DNA from: Deinandra increscens subsp. villosa
Taxonomy: Eukaryota > Streptophyta > Magnoliopsida > Asterales > Asteraceae
NCBI GenBank assembly: GCA_039602395.1
Contig: JBCNJP010000006.1
Coordinates: 12,078,952-12,142,951 of the forward strand
Direction: 5' to 3'
Length of the DNA stretch: 64,000 nt
This document shows, in pieces, positions 1 to 10,823 of this stretch. The notes beneath the pieces are model-generated. The model saw only the letters and a list, made by a program, of their open reading frames with translations. It made no database searches and was not told the DNA's origin. Numbering within the stretch: the first letter of the stretch is position 1; each line of letters starts with the position of its first letter. Position numbers and translations under genes: made by a program.

Positions 1-1009
1 TACCCGGCGACACTATAGTTTCGCTGGGTAGTGTCACTGGAAGGAGATATAGTTTCGCTACCTAGTTTCGCCCAGAGAACACGCAGTTTCGCTGGTCGCG
101 AAAAACATACGGATTTGCCTAAAAATCAACCTAACGGCTTCTGATCTTACATGCAATTCATTATCTAGCATACATAGGCATTTACCAACATAAATCAAGC
201 AGCTTTAACACGTTTAACATGCATTTTAATCATCAAATCTCTAAAAACACTTCTAAACCCTAAAATGACCAAAATTGCATAAATCATCATCATGGTTTGT
301 TTTTCATACGCAAAGTTGTCAACTTTATGGTAGATCTAGCATCCCTAAGCACTATCTCAGAAGCATACAAGTTTTCATGAAGGTTTGAGCATACTTTATA
401 AAGAAACACATAGAAGAAGCAAGAAAACATAGTTTTGGGACTCACGGTTGGTTCTAGGATCGATAGATGAGATGAGGTGATGGTCTTGAGGCTGAGGTCT
501 CGGTTTCTTGATGGTTTTCTCGGCTGACCAGTTTCCAGAGAATTGTGTGTATGTGTTTGTGATGAAATGAGGCAAATGGAGAAACTAGGGTTTATCAAGA
601 TTATTTATATCAGGAGCCAGTTTCGCTGGTAGTTTCGCTGGCCAGGCGAAACTAGCTCTGGTCTCGTGTCATTGGATTATCTTAGCTGGCTACCGGGCGA
701 CACTATAGTTTCGCCCGGTAGTTTCGCTGGCGACCAAAAAGGCAAGTTTTTTTTTTTTTTTTTTTTTTCACATAATCAAGTATTTACAATTTGTCATGCT
801 ATTCACAATATTAAATCATGCATTTAAATCGCATTGCACATATTGACATCAATAAATGAGCACATAACACATATGGGCGGGTTCGATGATCAACCAAAGG
901 TCGTGGACGTATTCGGCCTAGTTAAGCATTAGTTACTAAGTTAACACTTATAATCGTAACTAACGGACTTGTCTAACGGAAGTTAACCTTGAAATTCTCG
1001 GGTGTCACA
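1..1009 (-). mobile_element. Partial GYP1 LTR, minus strand, cut by window edge
   Basis: Read on the minus strand this is the first kilobase of the same LTR found complete at 15209-17786. It begins TGTGACACCCGAGAATTTCAAGG at 1009, carries the U3 palindrome (693-718), the related GCGAAAC motifs, and a gene-free leader. The base after 1009 does not start a polypurine tract, so this is a 5' LTR or solo LTR rather than a 3' LTR. A 22-base T run (747-768) is private to this copy. A small ORF at 290-598 has no recognisable domain and lies in LTR sequence, so I do not call it a gene. Confidence 0.85.
693..718 (-). promoter_or_regulatory. U3 palindrome of GYP1 LTR
   Basis: This is a 26-bp imperfect palindrome with arms CCGGGCGACACTA and TAGTTTCGCCCGG. 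It is the same element, inverted, as in the four other GYP1 LTRs in the window. It lies upstream of the TATA-like sequence of the LTR when read on the minus strand. Confidence 0.6.
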
Positions 1010-1715
1010 CTTGTAGCTGTTGCTTTATGGGTGGGCAACCGTGTCGGTCGACCACAATCAGTAACCGACCGACCCAGCACCCATCCCATAAGCGACGACC
1101 CTCGTAAGATGGTTATCCGTACCGGGATATACAGGGAAACGCCCCGTCGTTCATCTCTCCCAGCTCTCATTAGTGGGTGACCGACACGCTCCCAAGCCTT
1201 CCAGTCGTCATGTTAACAACCGACACATGGAACCTTGGGCATAGATCGGACCACATAGATCGAAAGACTTCGGTCGAACCTAGGTATAAAAGCGCAAAGA
1301 CATGTTTTAATCAACAATCATTGGACAGTACATCCATAACAAATTTAGCAAAAACATAAGACTAAATACATTCGATACCGACACACTTGTATCACACGCA
1401 ATTGAGGTCAATAACAAGAACATTGACGAATGTTCGATCACTCCCTCACCTTTATTTAATAACTCAAACATTGAGGTCGATAAACCAACACTATACATTC
1501 ACACTCGGTCATCATAACGATAAAGCCGACACGATGAATAACACACACCGATCATACACACATTTATTTCTATTATTACTTATTGTAAGTATATTGAAAT
1601 CAACATGGCAAACACAATATATGAAATATGAACATTTTTCATTAACATAAAACTGACAGGCATTACAATACTACCCAATCGGGTGAAAAGAAAAAACAAC
1701 ATAATAAAACCCTAT

Positions 1716-2100
1716 CTATACAGGGTCGGTACTTGCAGAAGCATTCGGCCCAACAGGAGCCGAGATTGTGCCAAAAGGTGCCTCGGCCGGATAATCCACC
1801 TCGGGGTCGACAGCATGAAATTCTGCCCGAGTCTTGTTCAAACACTCGGAAAAGCTATCCAGATATTTGTACTTAAGCTGGGAATACTCATCGGCCGCCT
1901 CCTTCAGTTGCACCTCGGTGTCGGGCCTATAGTACTTGCCCTCAGCCATAGGCTTTCCGGCAGAAGCATGTTCAAACCCGGCCACAAAACGCAAATGAGC
2001 TCCTCGTTTCATAACAGCGCTCTGAAGTTTACCAAGCCTTCTCTTAAAAGCCCGATTGCCAAGCAGCCGACCGACAATAAACGTCAGTCCCTCCTCGATA
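1716..2100 (-). pseudogene. Antisense ORF (aORF) of Tat element, C-terminal part
   Basis: An open frame of about 128 codons runs on the minus strand to a stop at 1716 and ends in an alanine/serine/proline-rich tail (VGPNASASTDPV). The upstream part is helical and charged (KLQSAVMKRGAHLRF, QLKEAADEYSQLKYKY), typical of the coiled C-terminal region of Transposase_28-type aORFs. The first codons up to about 2100 are GYP2-junction sequence; the rest of the protein lies at 7466-9111 beyond the insertion. The function of these aORF proteins is unknown. The assignment rests on the N-terminal part and on continuity across GYP2. Confidence 0.6.
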
Positions 2101-2778
2101 TGTAACATCCCAAAATTTATAAATACATGATATATATATTAAATACGTGTTTATATTATAAATACGTAAACTTGATTGATAAATATGGTAAGACTATATA
2201 TTGGATAGGTTGCATGTGTTAGAAATATGCATTTGATAGCCAATGTGATGAATTGCGCATAAACGAATGTGTTAAACATGAGAGAAAGTAAAATATAAGA
2301 TGAATAATGTGTTTATATGAATAGCATGATGATACATGAATCATTTGATGGATATATGTGTGTAAATACTTGTGTTAATAACTAACGGAAAAGTTAAAGG
2401 ACTAAAAGCGTAATTATTGTAAAGATATAAACATATACAAGTATTATACATGTTTATATTCATTATAAGTATTTTGAGACTTAGAAATTAGTAAAAATAT
2501 ATACTAAATGATTTATAACATAAAATGATAAGTATTGTAAAGTTTGAGGGGCTAAAACGTAATTTAGCAATTAATAAAGAAAATATATATAAATGTATAT
2601 ATATGTTATCGTACGAATCCCGAGCCTTAGAAACCTTATAAATTATTAGAAATATGTCCCTTAATGTTTTGGTACATAAAATGATAAAAGGTTAGAAGTT
2701 TAGGGGCTAGAAATGCATTAAACCTAAGTATAGGGGTTAAAAGTGTAAAAATTCAAAATCTGGCCGGAACACCACTAG

Positions 2779-2824
2779 CTCGCGTATCGCGAGCCATTCC
2801 TAGAAGCCCTGCGCGATACGCGAG
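2779..2824 (+). promoter_or_regulatory. GYP2 U3 inverted repeat
   Basis: Arms CTCGCGTATCGCG and CGCGATACGCGAG are perfect reverse complements separated by 20 bp. Their CpG density is far above that of the AT-rich LTR around them. They lie upstream of the TATA-like element at 2967. Confidence 0.6.
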
Positions 2825-2966
2825 GGTCTTGTTTTCGCAGAATCCTTGTTAGGTTCGTTTTTAGCCACGTTATTCGACTTGGAGTGCAAGAATTGATCAC
2901 CTACGCGTCGGATTTCGACCGTGAGTCACCATGAGACGTGTAGGGACCTTAGGACGAACTCAAACC

Positions 2967-2972
2967 TATAAA
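2967..2972 (+). promoter_or_regulatory. TATA box of GYP2 LTR (putative)
   Basis: TATAAA lies in a local context resembling a plant core promoter, with a C-rich leader following (cttcctccaaaaaccc). Position and spacing are reasonable for a U3/R border; there is no direct evidence of use. Confidence 0.45.
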
Positions 2973-4326
2973 TTGAAGCTTCAATTCGTCCAAATCCTTC
3001 ACCAATTCACTGATTTCTTCCTCCAAAAACCCTAAAAACCCCAGAATCTTCATCTAACGATTGCGAGCAAACGGAGAGGAAATAAGAGTTAAATTTCTGC
3101 AGTCAAGCTTCTTATGGTAAGGTCTAAAATAACCTCTTTCAGTTTTTGCTAATTCGATCTCTAAGTATGGTTTCTAGAATTGATCCAAAATTAGGGTTCT
3201 TGAGCTTGTTTTGACGAAATCGGGTGATCGGGTGGGAATTAGGGTCTGAATTTTTATAGGTAATCATAAAATGATGTATTTTAAGAAAGCCCTAAGTTTA
3301 TTTCACATTTGGAAAAGGTTTGGTAAAGGTTTTATTAACGGGTCAAAATTAGGGTTTTCATAACGTTACTCTGCCCAAATTGACTAAACGATGTTGAATT
3401 AAGCTTAGATCTTTTAAAAAGGGTATTATAAAAAGTTATAATGGATAACACCCTAATTTGGTTTGAATTAAAAATGAGTTTTGATTATAAAACGAGAAAT
3501 TCATGAAATTAGGGTTTCTAAATAAAGATAATTATTATAAAATAATCCGGAGGGTATGGGTACTTGATTTTTGATCTTATAACATGTTTATATATATAAT
3601 AAGTATATATGAAGTTAAAATGGGTAAATAATAAAGTATTAAAGATGCCGAGTTAATCGGATATTAGAGGTTCGCGCGGACCGGAAGGGTAGGCACCTGT
3701 ACACTGGGGTTTCTGGCAATAGCGGGGGTGTCGCCATCCCATCTGGGCAATGGCATCCCAACACTGGGCGATCCCGGAGTGAGTGTCTACTTATAGGAAT
3801 GCGCGTCTTCATAATTATCAATAAAAAAGGTTATTATGCCTATAAGGGCATTTTGGTCATTTTGACCTTAAAAGAGATAAACCCTAATAAAGTATTATTA
3901 GGATAATAAGATATAAATAAACGTAGGTATTATTTATAATGACCTTGCATTAACGCGATCCGATACGCGATTAGGTTAATTGTGGACCATAACGGAGGTT
4001 CTGTCTGAATAACTGATTAAAAATATCAGGTGAGTTCTATGAGCCCACTTTTAAATGTTTTAAATATTTTAAATGTTTTCGGGCTAGTATACATACAATA
4101 CTTGTTAACATATATTCAAGATAATTGTGACTTGATATATACGTGTTATATGACGAAATTGTTATTAAATTGCTTATACGTGTTATGCAATTATGTTGAT
4201 TATAATGTGATGTGTATATACTTGCTTTGAAATTAAGTAGCCAAGTGACTAGGGAGTTGTTAGTAAACATTTAGTGAATATGTATGATTATATGAGAACA
4301 AGTGATGCATTTGCTTATATTAATAT

Positions 4327-4955
4327 GTGGTGGATACGCCGCTGGTACATCCTATATATATACATAGTAGTATAAGTTACCCGATATATTGGAAGTGTGG
4401 AGGATACGCCGCTGGTACATCCTGTATACATACACTAACAGTAAATTGGGGGATGTCCATTTGTTGCAGTATATGAATGCCTTATCACTGTTTAATAACA
4501 AACCTAAAGCATCTGGTTATTTAACTAGGAGTAGGTAATATATACGATCGGATAATGAGTCATTAAGATGAGAAAATGACCTAATAGAGATAAAGCATGA
4601 GTTGCTACTAGAACCTAATAGAGTTGAAGCATGAGTTGCTAATATGACTTATTAGAGTTAGAGCATGTGTTGCTACTGAAGACGAAGGGTCGCTGCTTCC
4701 CCATAGTGGTGGCTTAGGGAACCGTGTACGGACGGAGCGGCAGTCGGACATCGCAAAAGCTATCTTACGAAAAAGGTAGGATGACGATTGCAGTGGCGGG
4801 CGAACCTTTCGAAGGAGATGAAGAATGAGGAGACGCTGCTTCCCCATAGTGGTGGCTTAGGGAACCGTGTACGGACGGAGCTGCATTGGGCCGTTGTAAT
4901 AACTATCCTTCGAGATGGGACGGAGTGTGCAGTGGCGGGCGGGCTCTTCATGGAG
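4327..4955 (+). repeat. Nested tandem duplications inside GYP2 LTR
   Basis: Three sets are visible. A segment containing gatacgccgctggtacatcc occurs twice (about 4333 and 4404). A roughly 34-bp unit with 'gcatg(a/t)gttgcta' occurs three times between 4577 and 4680. A 48-bp block beginning cgctgcttccccatagtggt occurs at 4691-4738 and again, identical, at 4834-4881, in a 143-bp period. Confidence 0.85.
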
Positions 4956-5449
4956 AACCAAATTAGTTGGTTGAATATAGTGACCTAGAAGTTCAGCCTA
5001 GGGTCATGGTTAAGATAATAAGATATATTATCATAGTACATACGTGTTAAAATTTATATGTGATTTATAAATGTGTGTTGTGAAAACCAGGTAAACACTT
5101 TAACGGTTTTGAACTAAACGGTAGAACTCACCAGCGTAAGCTGACTTTTTAAAAGTATGTATGCTAGGTTCTGCAGAGACGTTTAGAAGTAAAGGCATGG
5201 ATCTTGTGAGGACGGGATAATCGGGAAAGCTATCAAGGAAGGATTTCTGGCAAGCTGGCTTAGTTATAGATTTCGTATTCATAATTAGTTATAATTATGT
5301 ATAATATCTCTCTTACTGTAGTACTTGGCTTATACAAATAAAAGTTTTAAATTTCCGCTGCTTAATATCTCTGTTGATACCTTGTGTTCATGAGTAAATC
5401 CGATTCGTGACCCCTCCTAGCGCCAAGTCTGGGAGCGGGCGTCACAAGT

Positions 5450-5462
5450 TGGTATCAGAGCC
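5450..5462 (+). other. GYP2 primer-binding site
   Basis: TGGTATCAGAGCC lies three bases after the LTR end. It is complementary to the 3' end of plant initiator-methionine tRNA, the usual primer for Ty1/copia and many Ty3/gypsy elements. Confidence 0.85.
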
Positions 5463-6866
5463 TTGGTTTAAGAGATTTAGGTACAAGCGCGGTACCTAGA
5501 CTTAAACTAGGACTCTGGGTAAAGTAAGTTGAGATAGGAAATATAGATGCCAGCCAGGATAGCTTGTGCCAGTAAGGATAAACGCATAAGGAACATAATA
5601 GGTAGGACTTATGATATTTGGATATGGAAAATACACGATTGCAATTAGCTACTGCAATCGAGTATTCGCCATATAAACAAATTCCAAGTACTAACTATTA
5701 TGTGGCCAAATGCGGGGTAGGTTAGATAATAACGAAATATCTGGTTAGTAACGCGAAGAAGAGCCGAAGGAGATTTTAACTTAGAATATCAACAAAAACA
5801 AAGGAGTAAAGTGTGGACACTAAGGATAAGTGCGGTGAAAAGAAACTGGGTTTTGAACTCATCATAATTATAAGTGCACGTATAATTATCATGAATTAAA
5901 AATTTGGAGACTCTATATCACACAAGTTCTGAAATGTCACCTTAAGCAAGGCACCCGAAGACACGATGAAGAAAGACGAAATCACGGTAAAAGTTGCTAT
6001 GGCAAGAGTTGTGGAAACAACGTTCCAAGCTACGTTGCTATCTTCGGTAGACCATAGGAAATCACTATAGGCAATAGGCCGGAAGACTCGAAGCGGGAGC
6101 AGTTGAAGTTAGGAATAGTTCAGGAAGAATGGCGGAAGCTACCATAAGATGAATCAAGAATCAACAAACCCAGGAGCTACAAGTGCAAGGAGGATCAATT
6201 CGAGAATACAAGATGGGAGCAACCGACTACTCTAGGTATAGGCCAAGAAGAACTTACAACCTAGAAGGTGTTATACTTCAACAAATGGCGGGAAGAATCG
6301 ATATGATGACCAGACGGGCTACATGAGCACAAAATAGGAGAAGCATTGTCAAGGAATCACCGTAATCAAGCTACCTTGGATAACTTAGACTTACGTCTTC
6401 CTTAGGACAATTGCAAATCGACAAGCTAGATGATCCCAAGACAAATGATGATACGCGGATGAGCCTGACGATTCCAATGGCGTTTACACTCAAAGGATGG
6501 AGGCATTATACGAGATTATGCAACAGAGGTCTAACTGGTTTATTAGATAAGTAATAGATATTAGGACGTGCAGTATGGAGCCGGACGTTTGGTGTACGCA
6601 AAGGCGGAGCGGAGTATTAGAAGTCCCACGGAGACGCATCTTCCCGAACAATTGTAGCAGTCCAGGAAGAAGTCCCACGAGTAGACAAGTCGGAATGAGA
6701 AGGAAGCTCGGAATAAGATAGTTCATACGTCTAGAACTCAATAGATACTCAGGTAAGTTTCGTATTTACCTAGGAAGGAAAAAGGCGAGGTGAGAGATTT
6801 CTACCTTGAGTAGATTGCGGGTTAAACAGGTTTCGAGGACGAAACCTTGTTTAAGGGGGGTAGAGT
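5463..6866 (+). other. GYP2 internal region, no coding capacity
   Basis: Only stop-riddled frames are present. A short ATG-initiated stretch near 5547 (MPARIA) may be the relic of a gag start, and gaggacgaaacc before the polypurine tract resembles the tail of Del/Tekay interiors. I see no CCHC, protease, RT or integrase motif. The ORF at 6490-6741 (minus) lacks similarity to anything I know. Confidence 0.7.
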
Positions 6867-7366
6867 TGTAACATCCCAAAATTTATAAATACATGATATA
6901 TATATTAAATACGTGTTTATATTATAAATACGTAAACTTGATTGATAAATATGGTAAGACTATATATTGGATAGGTTGCATGTGTTAGAAATATGCATTT
7001 GATAGCCAATGTGATGAATTGCGCATAAACGAATGTGTTAAACATGAGAGAAAGTAAAATATAAGATGAATAATGTGTTTATATGAATAGCATGATGATA
7101 CATGAATCATTTGATGGATATATGTGTGTAAATACTTGTGTTAATAACTAACGGAAAAGTTAAAGGACTAAAAGCGTAATTATTGTAAAGATATAAACAT
7201 ATACAAGTATTATACATGTTTATATTCATTATAAGTATTTTGAGACTTAGAAATTAGTAAAAATATATACTAAATGATTTATAACATAAAATGATAAGTA
7301 TTGTAAAGTTTGAGGGGCTAAAACGTAATTTAGCAATTAATAAAGAAAATATATATAAATGTATAT
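6867..7366 (+). repeat. GYP2 3' LTR, truncated to first 500 bp
   Basis: It matches 2101-2600 base for base as far as I can read. It breaks off after gtatat, where the 5' LTR continues atatgttatcg. Unrelated sequence follows. Confidence 0.9.
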
Positions 7367-7465
7367 GCACGAGTAAACTTAAATGTTGCCCTTCGACGAG
7401 CCTCTAGAAGACATGCTCCGTGCTTGCGTTCTCGATTTTGGTAAAGACTGGGAACATTTAAGTTT
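7367..7465 (+). other. Templated filler at GYP2/aORF junction
   Basis: It holds, in order: a short tag, a copy of the 29-bp aORF flank (7377-7405; the resident copy is 7466-7494), a 48-bp piece of a gypsy integrase gene (7406-7453, similar to 22290-22337) and an inverted copy of part of the flank (aacatttaag). Such scrambled copying of nearby and distant templates is typical of error-prone end joining. Confidence 0.8.
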
Positions 7466-7781
7466 ACTTAAATGTTGCCCTTCGACGAGCCTCTTCCGGC
7501 GTCTCCTTGTCAAGTTTAACGCGAGTACCCACCGGGATACTCAGACGGGCAAACTCTCGACACAATCTGGTAGAGTCAAGCCGAGAGCCGTTGGTTATTT
7601 GCCATTCTGGCACAAATACCTGCCCGGCAGTACCAGGGTCGACCTCTTGAATAGGCGACGAAGCAAAATCGCTGTCATCCACAACGAAATGATCGCCCTT
7701 CGACTCTGAAGAACGAGCAGACTGCCTCAGCTGGTCGAGAACCGTCATCCGACCAGCATCGGTAAATTGAGACCCCTTGGC

Positions 7782-7856
7782 CTGCAAGTCAAGGACAAAA
7801 CTGTCAAAATCATCAGACAGTCAAGAGCCATACAGGGGAGAGGGAGAGATACTTAC
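7782..7856 (-). other. Predicted intron 2 of aORF
   Basis: The 75-bp segment has a GTAAGTATC donor and a CTTGACTTGCAG acceptor on the minus strand. It joins ADDAATS to AKGSQF in phase. A second possible acceptor (TTTTGACAG) lies 18 bp earlier. Confidence 0.55.
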
Positions 7857-8331
7857 ACTAGTCGCGGCATCGTCGGCCTTCTTCTTTCTCTTATCACTAA
7901 GAGAAATTTCCCCCTCCTCCGGCTCCTCCTTATCTCCATCACCCAGCGACAAAATATCGACCTCCGAATCCGAAGCCTCATCACGAAGCTTGGACGACTG
8001 TTTCTTGGTCGACCCCCCTTACGCACCACCACATGCTTCTGTCGGCGGCTGCTCTCGGTTCCCTCAGTCTCGGTCACAGTATCGGGAGCTTTTCTCTTCC
8101 GAGTACCTTTATCCTTTTTCGTCTTGCTAGTTTCTTCGTCGACAAGGACATTAGTCTCACCCCCAAGGGCAGACCCAATCAAAGTCCGAGCGCCGTTGGA
8201 AATGGTAAAATCCTCATACCAACGCCCAGAGGTCTTCTCAACGGGGCTCCTTTCCCCCTCACCCAACGGTTTGCTCCCTTGGATGACGTCAGACGGGTCG
8301 TCCAAGGTAATGAAGTCCAGAATATCCATAT

Positions 8332-8415
8332 CTGCACAAGGAAATAAACAAGGTTAGCAAAAACGATAAAAGAAAAAACCGACAACAGTTAAAGAAAAGG
8401 GCAACAGGGTATTAC
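8332..8415 (-). other. Predicted intron 1 of aORF
   Basis: The 84-bp segment has a GTAATA donor and a pyrimidine-rich TTTCCTTGTGCAG acceptor on the minus strand. Removal joins ...LKGR and MDILDF with a shared codon, in phase. Confidence 0.6.
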
Positions 8416-9500
8416 CTCGACCCTTAAGAGTAAAAAATGGTTTCTCTGTCGTCGACAACCAATTGCGACTCAAACTAGTTACTACCAATACCCTCTTAGG
8501 GTACTTTTTCAAAGGAAGCCTAAGCGTTGTCAGCCACCTCACCGTCTCCATATCAAACTCCAGCTCAGGACGCTTCCGTTTCTTTACCTTGATCGACTTC
8601 CAAGGAAGGTCAACACCTATAATCTTATCCGAAACGAAAAAGAACTTGTCTTAAAGTCCTTCAAGTTCGTCGGCAACCAATCCAGATAACACGGGCTGAC
8701 AGACCCATCCTCGTACCTCTCCCGACGCTGTTCGAAACAAAACCAATCCCCCTTATGGTTTATTCTGTAAAACCGATGGAAGACACCGGATGTCGGCTCT
8801 GTACCCAGAGCCCAGCAAGTCGCCTCGAAGTGGGTCACCCTCAGAATGGCATTAGGGTGCAACTGACTAACGTAGACCATGTTATGCTTTAAAACACTTA
8901 TAAAGAATCCGGTCAGAGGAATCCTCAACTGGCCGACACTAAAAGATTTGGTATATAGGCCGACCATGTCATCAAGAGGATTCCTAATGGATTGCGTCAG
9001 CGTCGGAAGGATGGGGTTCAGCTTGTCGAAAATGCCGAAGCGCTCACAATGATCATCTAACTCCGCTTGGGTAAGCGAAGATCTAAAATCCCTAATCCCT
9101 AGGGGCGTCATAAAGATAAGAAGGAAATCATAAAGATCAAGAGGAGGAACGTACCCGCAGAAAGCAAGAAGACGACGAACAGATGCGCTAAAAACGAGTC
9201 GAAAAACCAAAGCACAAGGATATATAAAAAATAAGCAGAGTGAAAATGAGATTCGCTGTGGTAAAAAATGAAAGTAAAAAGAGGTATTTATAGGCGAAAC
9301 CCTAATCGGCGGTTGAGTTACCGCCCGTCCCATCACATGCCGTCACCCAAACCCACAATGGCCCAACACGTGTCCACAACTGTCATGCATTAGTGATTGA
9401 CAGGTGTCGGCCAAGGCACACGACCGACACCAAAAGTTTAAAAGCCAAAACGAACAATTGTCTTCTTAGTCCGATAGTGATGTCCAGACCACCACGTACT

Positions 9501-9512
9501 GGACTGGGGGGC
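9501..9512 (+). other. Polypurine-rich tract before Tat 3' LTR
   Basis: GGACTGGGGGGC directly precedes the TGATGACG start of the LTR. It primes plus-strand synthesis in this class. Confidence 0.6.
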
Positions 9513-10244
9513 TGATGACGTATGTCCGGGTCGGATGACGTCACAAGGAGATAGACACACACATCCAACCCGAGACACTACGCGAGCCACAAGTGTCGGC
9601 CTCACAGCCTGCCGGCCGACAAACGACACAAGAAAAGGAGTCGGCCCTCACCAGGGTCGACACACAACATGTACCAAGGGTCGATCCCGAAGGAGTCGAC
9701 CAACCATCTGCTCAGCATCGGCCAAATGACACATACCGTAGCCGACACTCGAGCACGACAAGTCTGAGACGGACACCACATACCAACGCTCCCACAACAA
9801 CAGGTCGGCGTGCCGACACCCGACCTGACCGCACATTTAATGTGATTACCCAAAACGTATACTGTAGGAACTTGGCACAGTCCAAGACGCAGACCTGCAG
9901 CATACCTCCTTTGGCTAATTAGCATTAATGACGATACAAGACAAAGGTTGAGGGTTATAAATACACCCCAACCACCAGGTTAGAATTCATTCAATGCGCT
10001 TAGCTTCGACCTGATTACACTTAATCTCTCGAAACACATACTTATTCTCACGCCCGAGCTTGGTCGCAGGACACCCTAGCCTGCCCTCCAAGAACAACGG
10101 TGTTTCTTTGTTTTGCAGATAACAGCCGAGCCGAGACCCTCCTGACAGAAGCCTTACTGTTCTCCCATCCTTGTAGTCGTTCTATCAGAGTAGTTCGTCC
10201 TAGACTTCGGTCAATCTAGCCACTCTCGGTAGCCCGATTCTACA
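9513..10244 (+). repeat. 3' LTR of Tat-lineage element
   Basis: The 732-bp LTR starts TGATGACGTATGTCC and ends GATTCTACA. A TATAAATA at 9956 is followed by a pyrimidine-rich leader. The matching 5' LTR is outside the window or lost. Small ORFs on both strands here (9535-9925) are shadows of GC-rich LTR sequence. Confidence 0.7.
9956..9963 (+). promoter_or_regulatory. TATA box in Tat LTR
   Basis: TATAAATA is followed by cccaaccacc. The plus-strand orientation agrees with the LTR and opposes the aORF. Confidence 0.55.
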
Positions 10245-10823
10245 CGCTACGAATTCAAAATGAGGATTAAAATTTACTAGTCACAAATGGTTGAATATAT
10301 AGTAGTACAAAACCCAATATTAACCCTAACAATTCCTCGATTTTACACGTACTTTTGTTTAATTTGTACATATCTTTAATATATAATAAATTTATTATAT
10401 AAGGGGACATTATTTTAGACCACCTTAAAAGTATAGACGACTTATTTTATATGGAAAATTACTTAATTTTATAAGTTAAATCGCTGAAGAGAGCAAAGAA
10501 AAAAAAATGATGAAAAGAACAAAATCTTGTTGTTTCTTCTTTATAACGAATTTCACGAATTTTATATGCGAAATAGAATAATTTCGATACAAAATTGATA
10601 ATATATGGGTTTATACATTTTTAAAATATAAAACGAACCTCCCACCATCATGATATAATAATTATGAATCGATAAAAGGTCAATATGGAATTGGATGTTC
10701 AATTGAGGGTTTTAACATATAAGCCAAAAATACACATTCTTGAAAAGAAATTAAATATTTATTTATTTAGTTAATGACTTAAGCACCAAGTAAACGTTCT
10801 AGAATGATGTTAGATATGTTTTA
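10245..10823. repeat. AT-rich DNA with a dispersed repeat copy
   Basis: From about 10368 to 10823 the sequence is similar to 26562-27017 (shared start acatatctttaatatataat, shared end near attctagaatgatgttagata). It is non-coding. The similarity ends exactly at the edge of the inverted-repeat transposon that begins at 10824. Confidence 0.75.

Larger units (their letters stand above)
2101..5446 (+). repeat. GYP2 5' LTR
   Basis: It runs from TGTAACATCC to GGGCGTCACA, just before the primer-binding site. A perfect 13-bp inverted repeat (CTCGCGTATCGCG at 2779-2791 and CGCGATACGCGAG at 2812-2824) lies about 150 bp upstream of a TATAAA at 2967. The downstream part holds internal tandem duplications (4327-4955). 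Small ORFs at 4030-4270, 4608-4988 and 5100-5282 are in LTR sequence without domains and are not called. Confidence 0.85.
2101..7366 (+). mobile_element. GYP2: non-autonomous Ty3/gypsy element with 3.35-kb LTR
   Basis: The LTR start TGTAACATCCCAAAATT occurs at 2101 and again at 6867. An initiator-Met primer-binding site follows the first LTR at 5450, and a polypurine tract (ttaaggggggtagag) precedes the second. The 1.42-kb interior has no usable coding frame, so replication would need another element's proteins. The first 500 bp of both LTRs look identical to me, implying a recent insertion. The 3' LTR stops at 7366 and about 2.85 kb of it is missing. The target is the aORF of the Tat element. 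Confidence 0.85.
7466..9111 (-). pseudogene. Antisense ORF (Transposase_28-type) of Tat element, N-terminal part
   Basis: On the minus strand a protein starts near 9111 (MTPLGIRDFRSSLTQAE). It continues through blocks such as PTLTQSIRNPL, GQLRIPLTGFFISVL, LRVTHFEATCWALG and WFCFEQRRERYEDG, the pattern I know as the 'putative gypsy type transposon' domain. Two introns keep phase: 8332-8415 (GT...GTGCAG, 84 bp) and 7782-7856 (GTAAGT...TTGCAG, 75 bp). The middle exon is acidic and lysine-rich (EEPEEGEISLSDKRKKK). One-base shifts near 8653 and in a G run near 8018 break the frame, so this copy is dead. The C-terminus lies beyond GYP2 at 1716-2100. The family's role is unknown. An alternative start upstream (to 9336) is possible but hydrophobic and atypical. 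Confidence 0.7.
1010..10244 (+). mobile_element. 3' portion of a Tat-lineage Ty3/gypsy element, split by GYP2
   Basis: A purine-rich tract followed by an LTR at 9513-10244 fixes the element as plus strand. Upstream of that LTR, on the opposite strand, lies a long ORF of the 'putative gypsy type transposon' (Transposase_28) kind. Antisense extra ORFs between pol and the 3' LTR are known from Tat-lineage elements such as Retand, RIRE2 and Grande, so I assign this lineage. No gag-pol is present. The left end abuts the GYP1 LTR at 1009, and GYP2 occupies 2101-7366. 1010-1715 is non-coding, rich in the motif 'gaccgac', with no gene that I can see. Confidence 0.65.

Noticed and set aside
7383..7709. 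Plus-strand ORF starting in an integrase-like peptide
   Set aside because: It spans the filler and the reverse strand of the aORF. Only the 48-bp integrase piece is meaningful.
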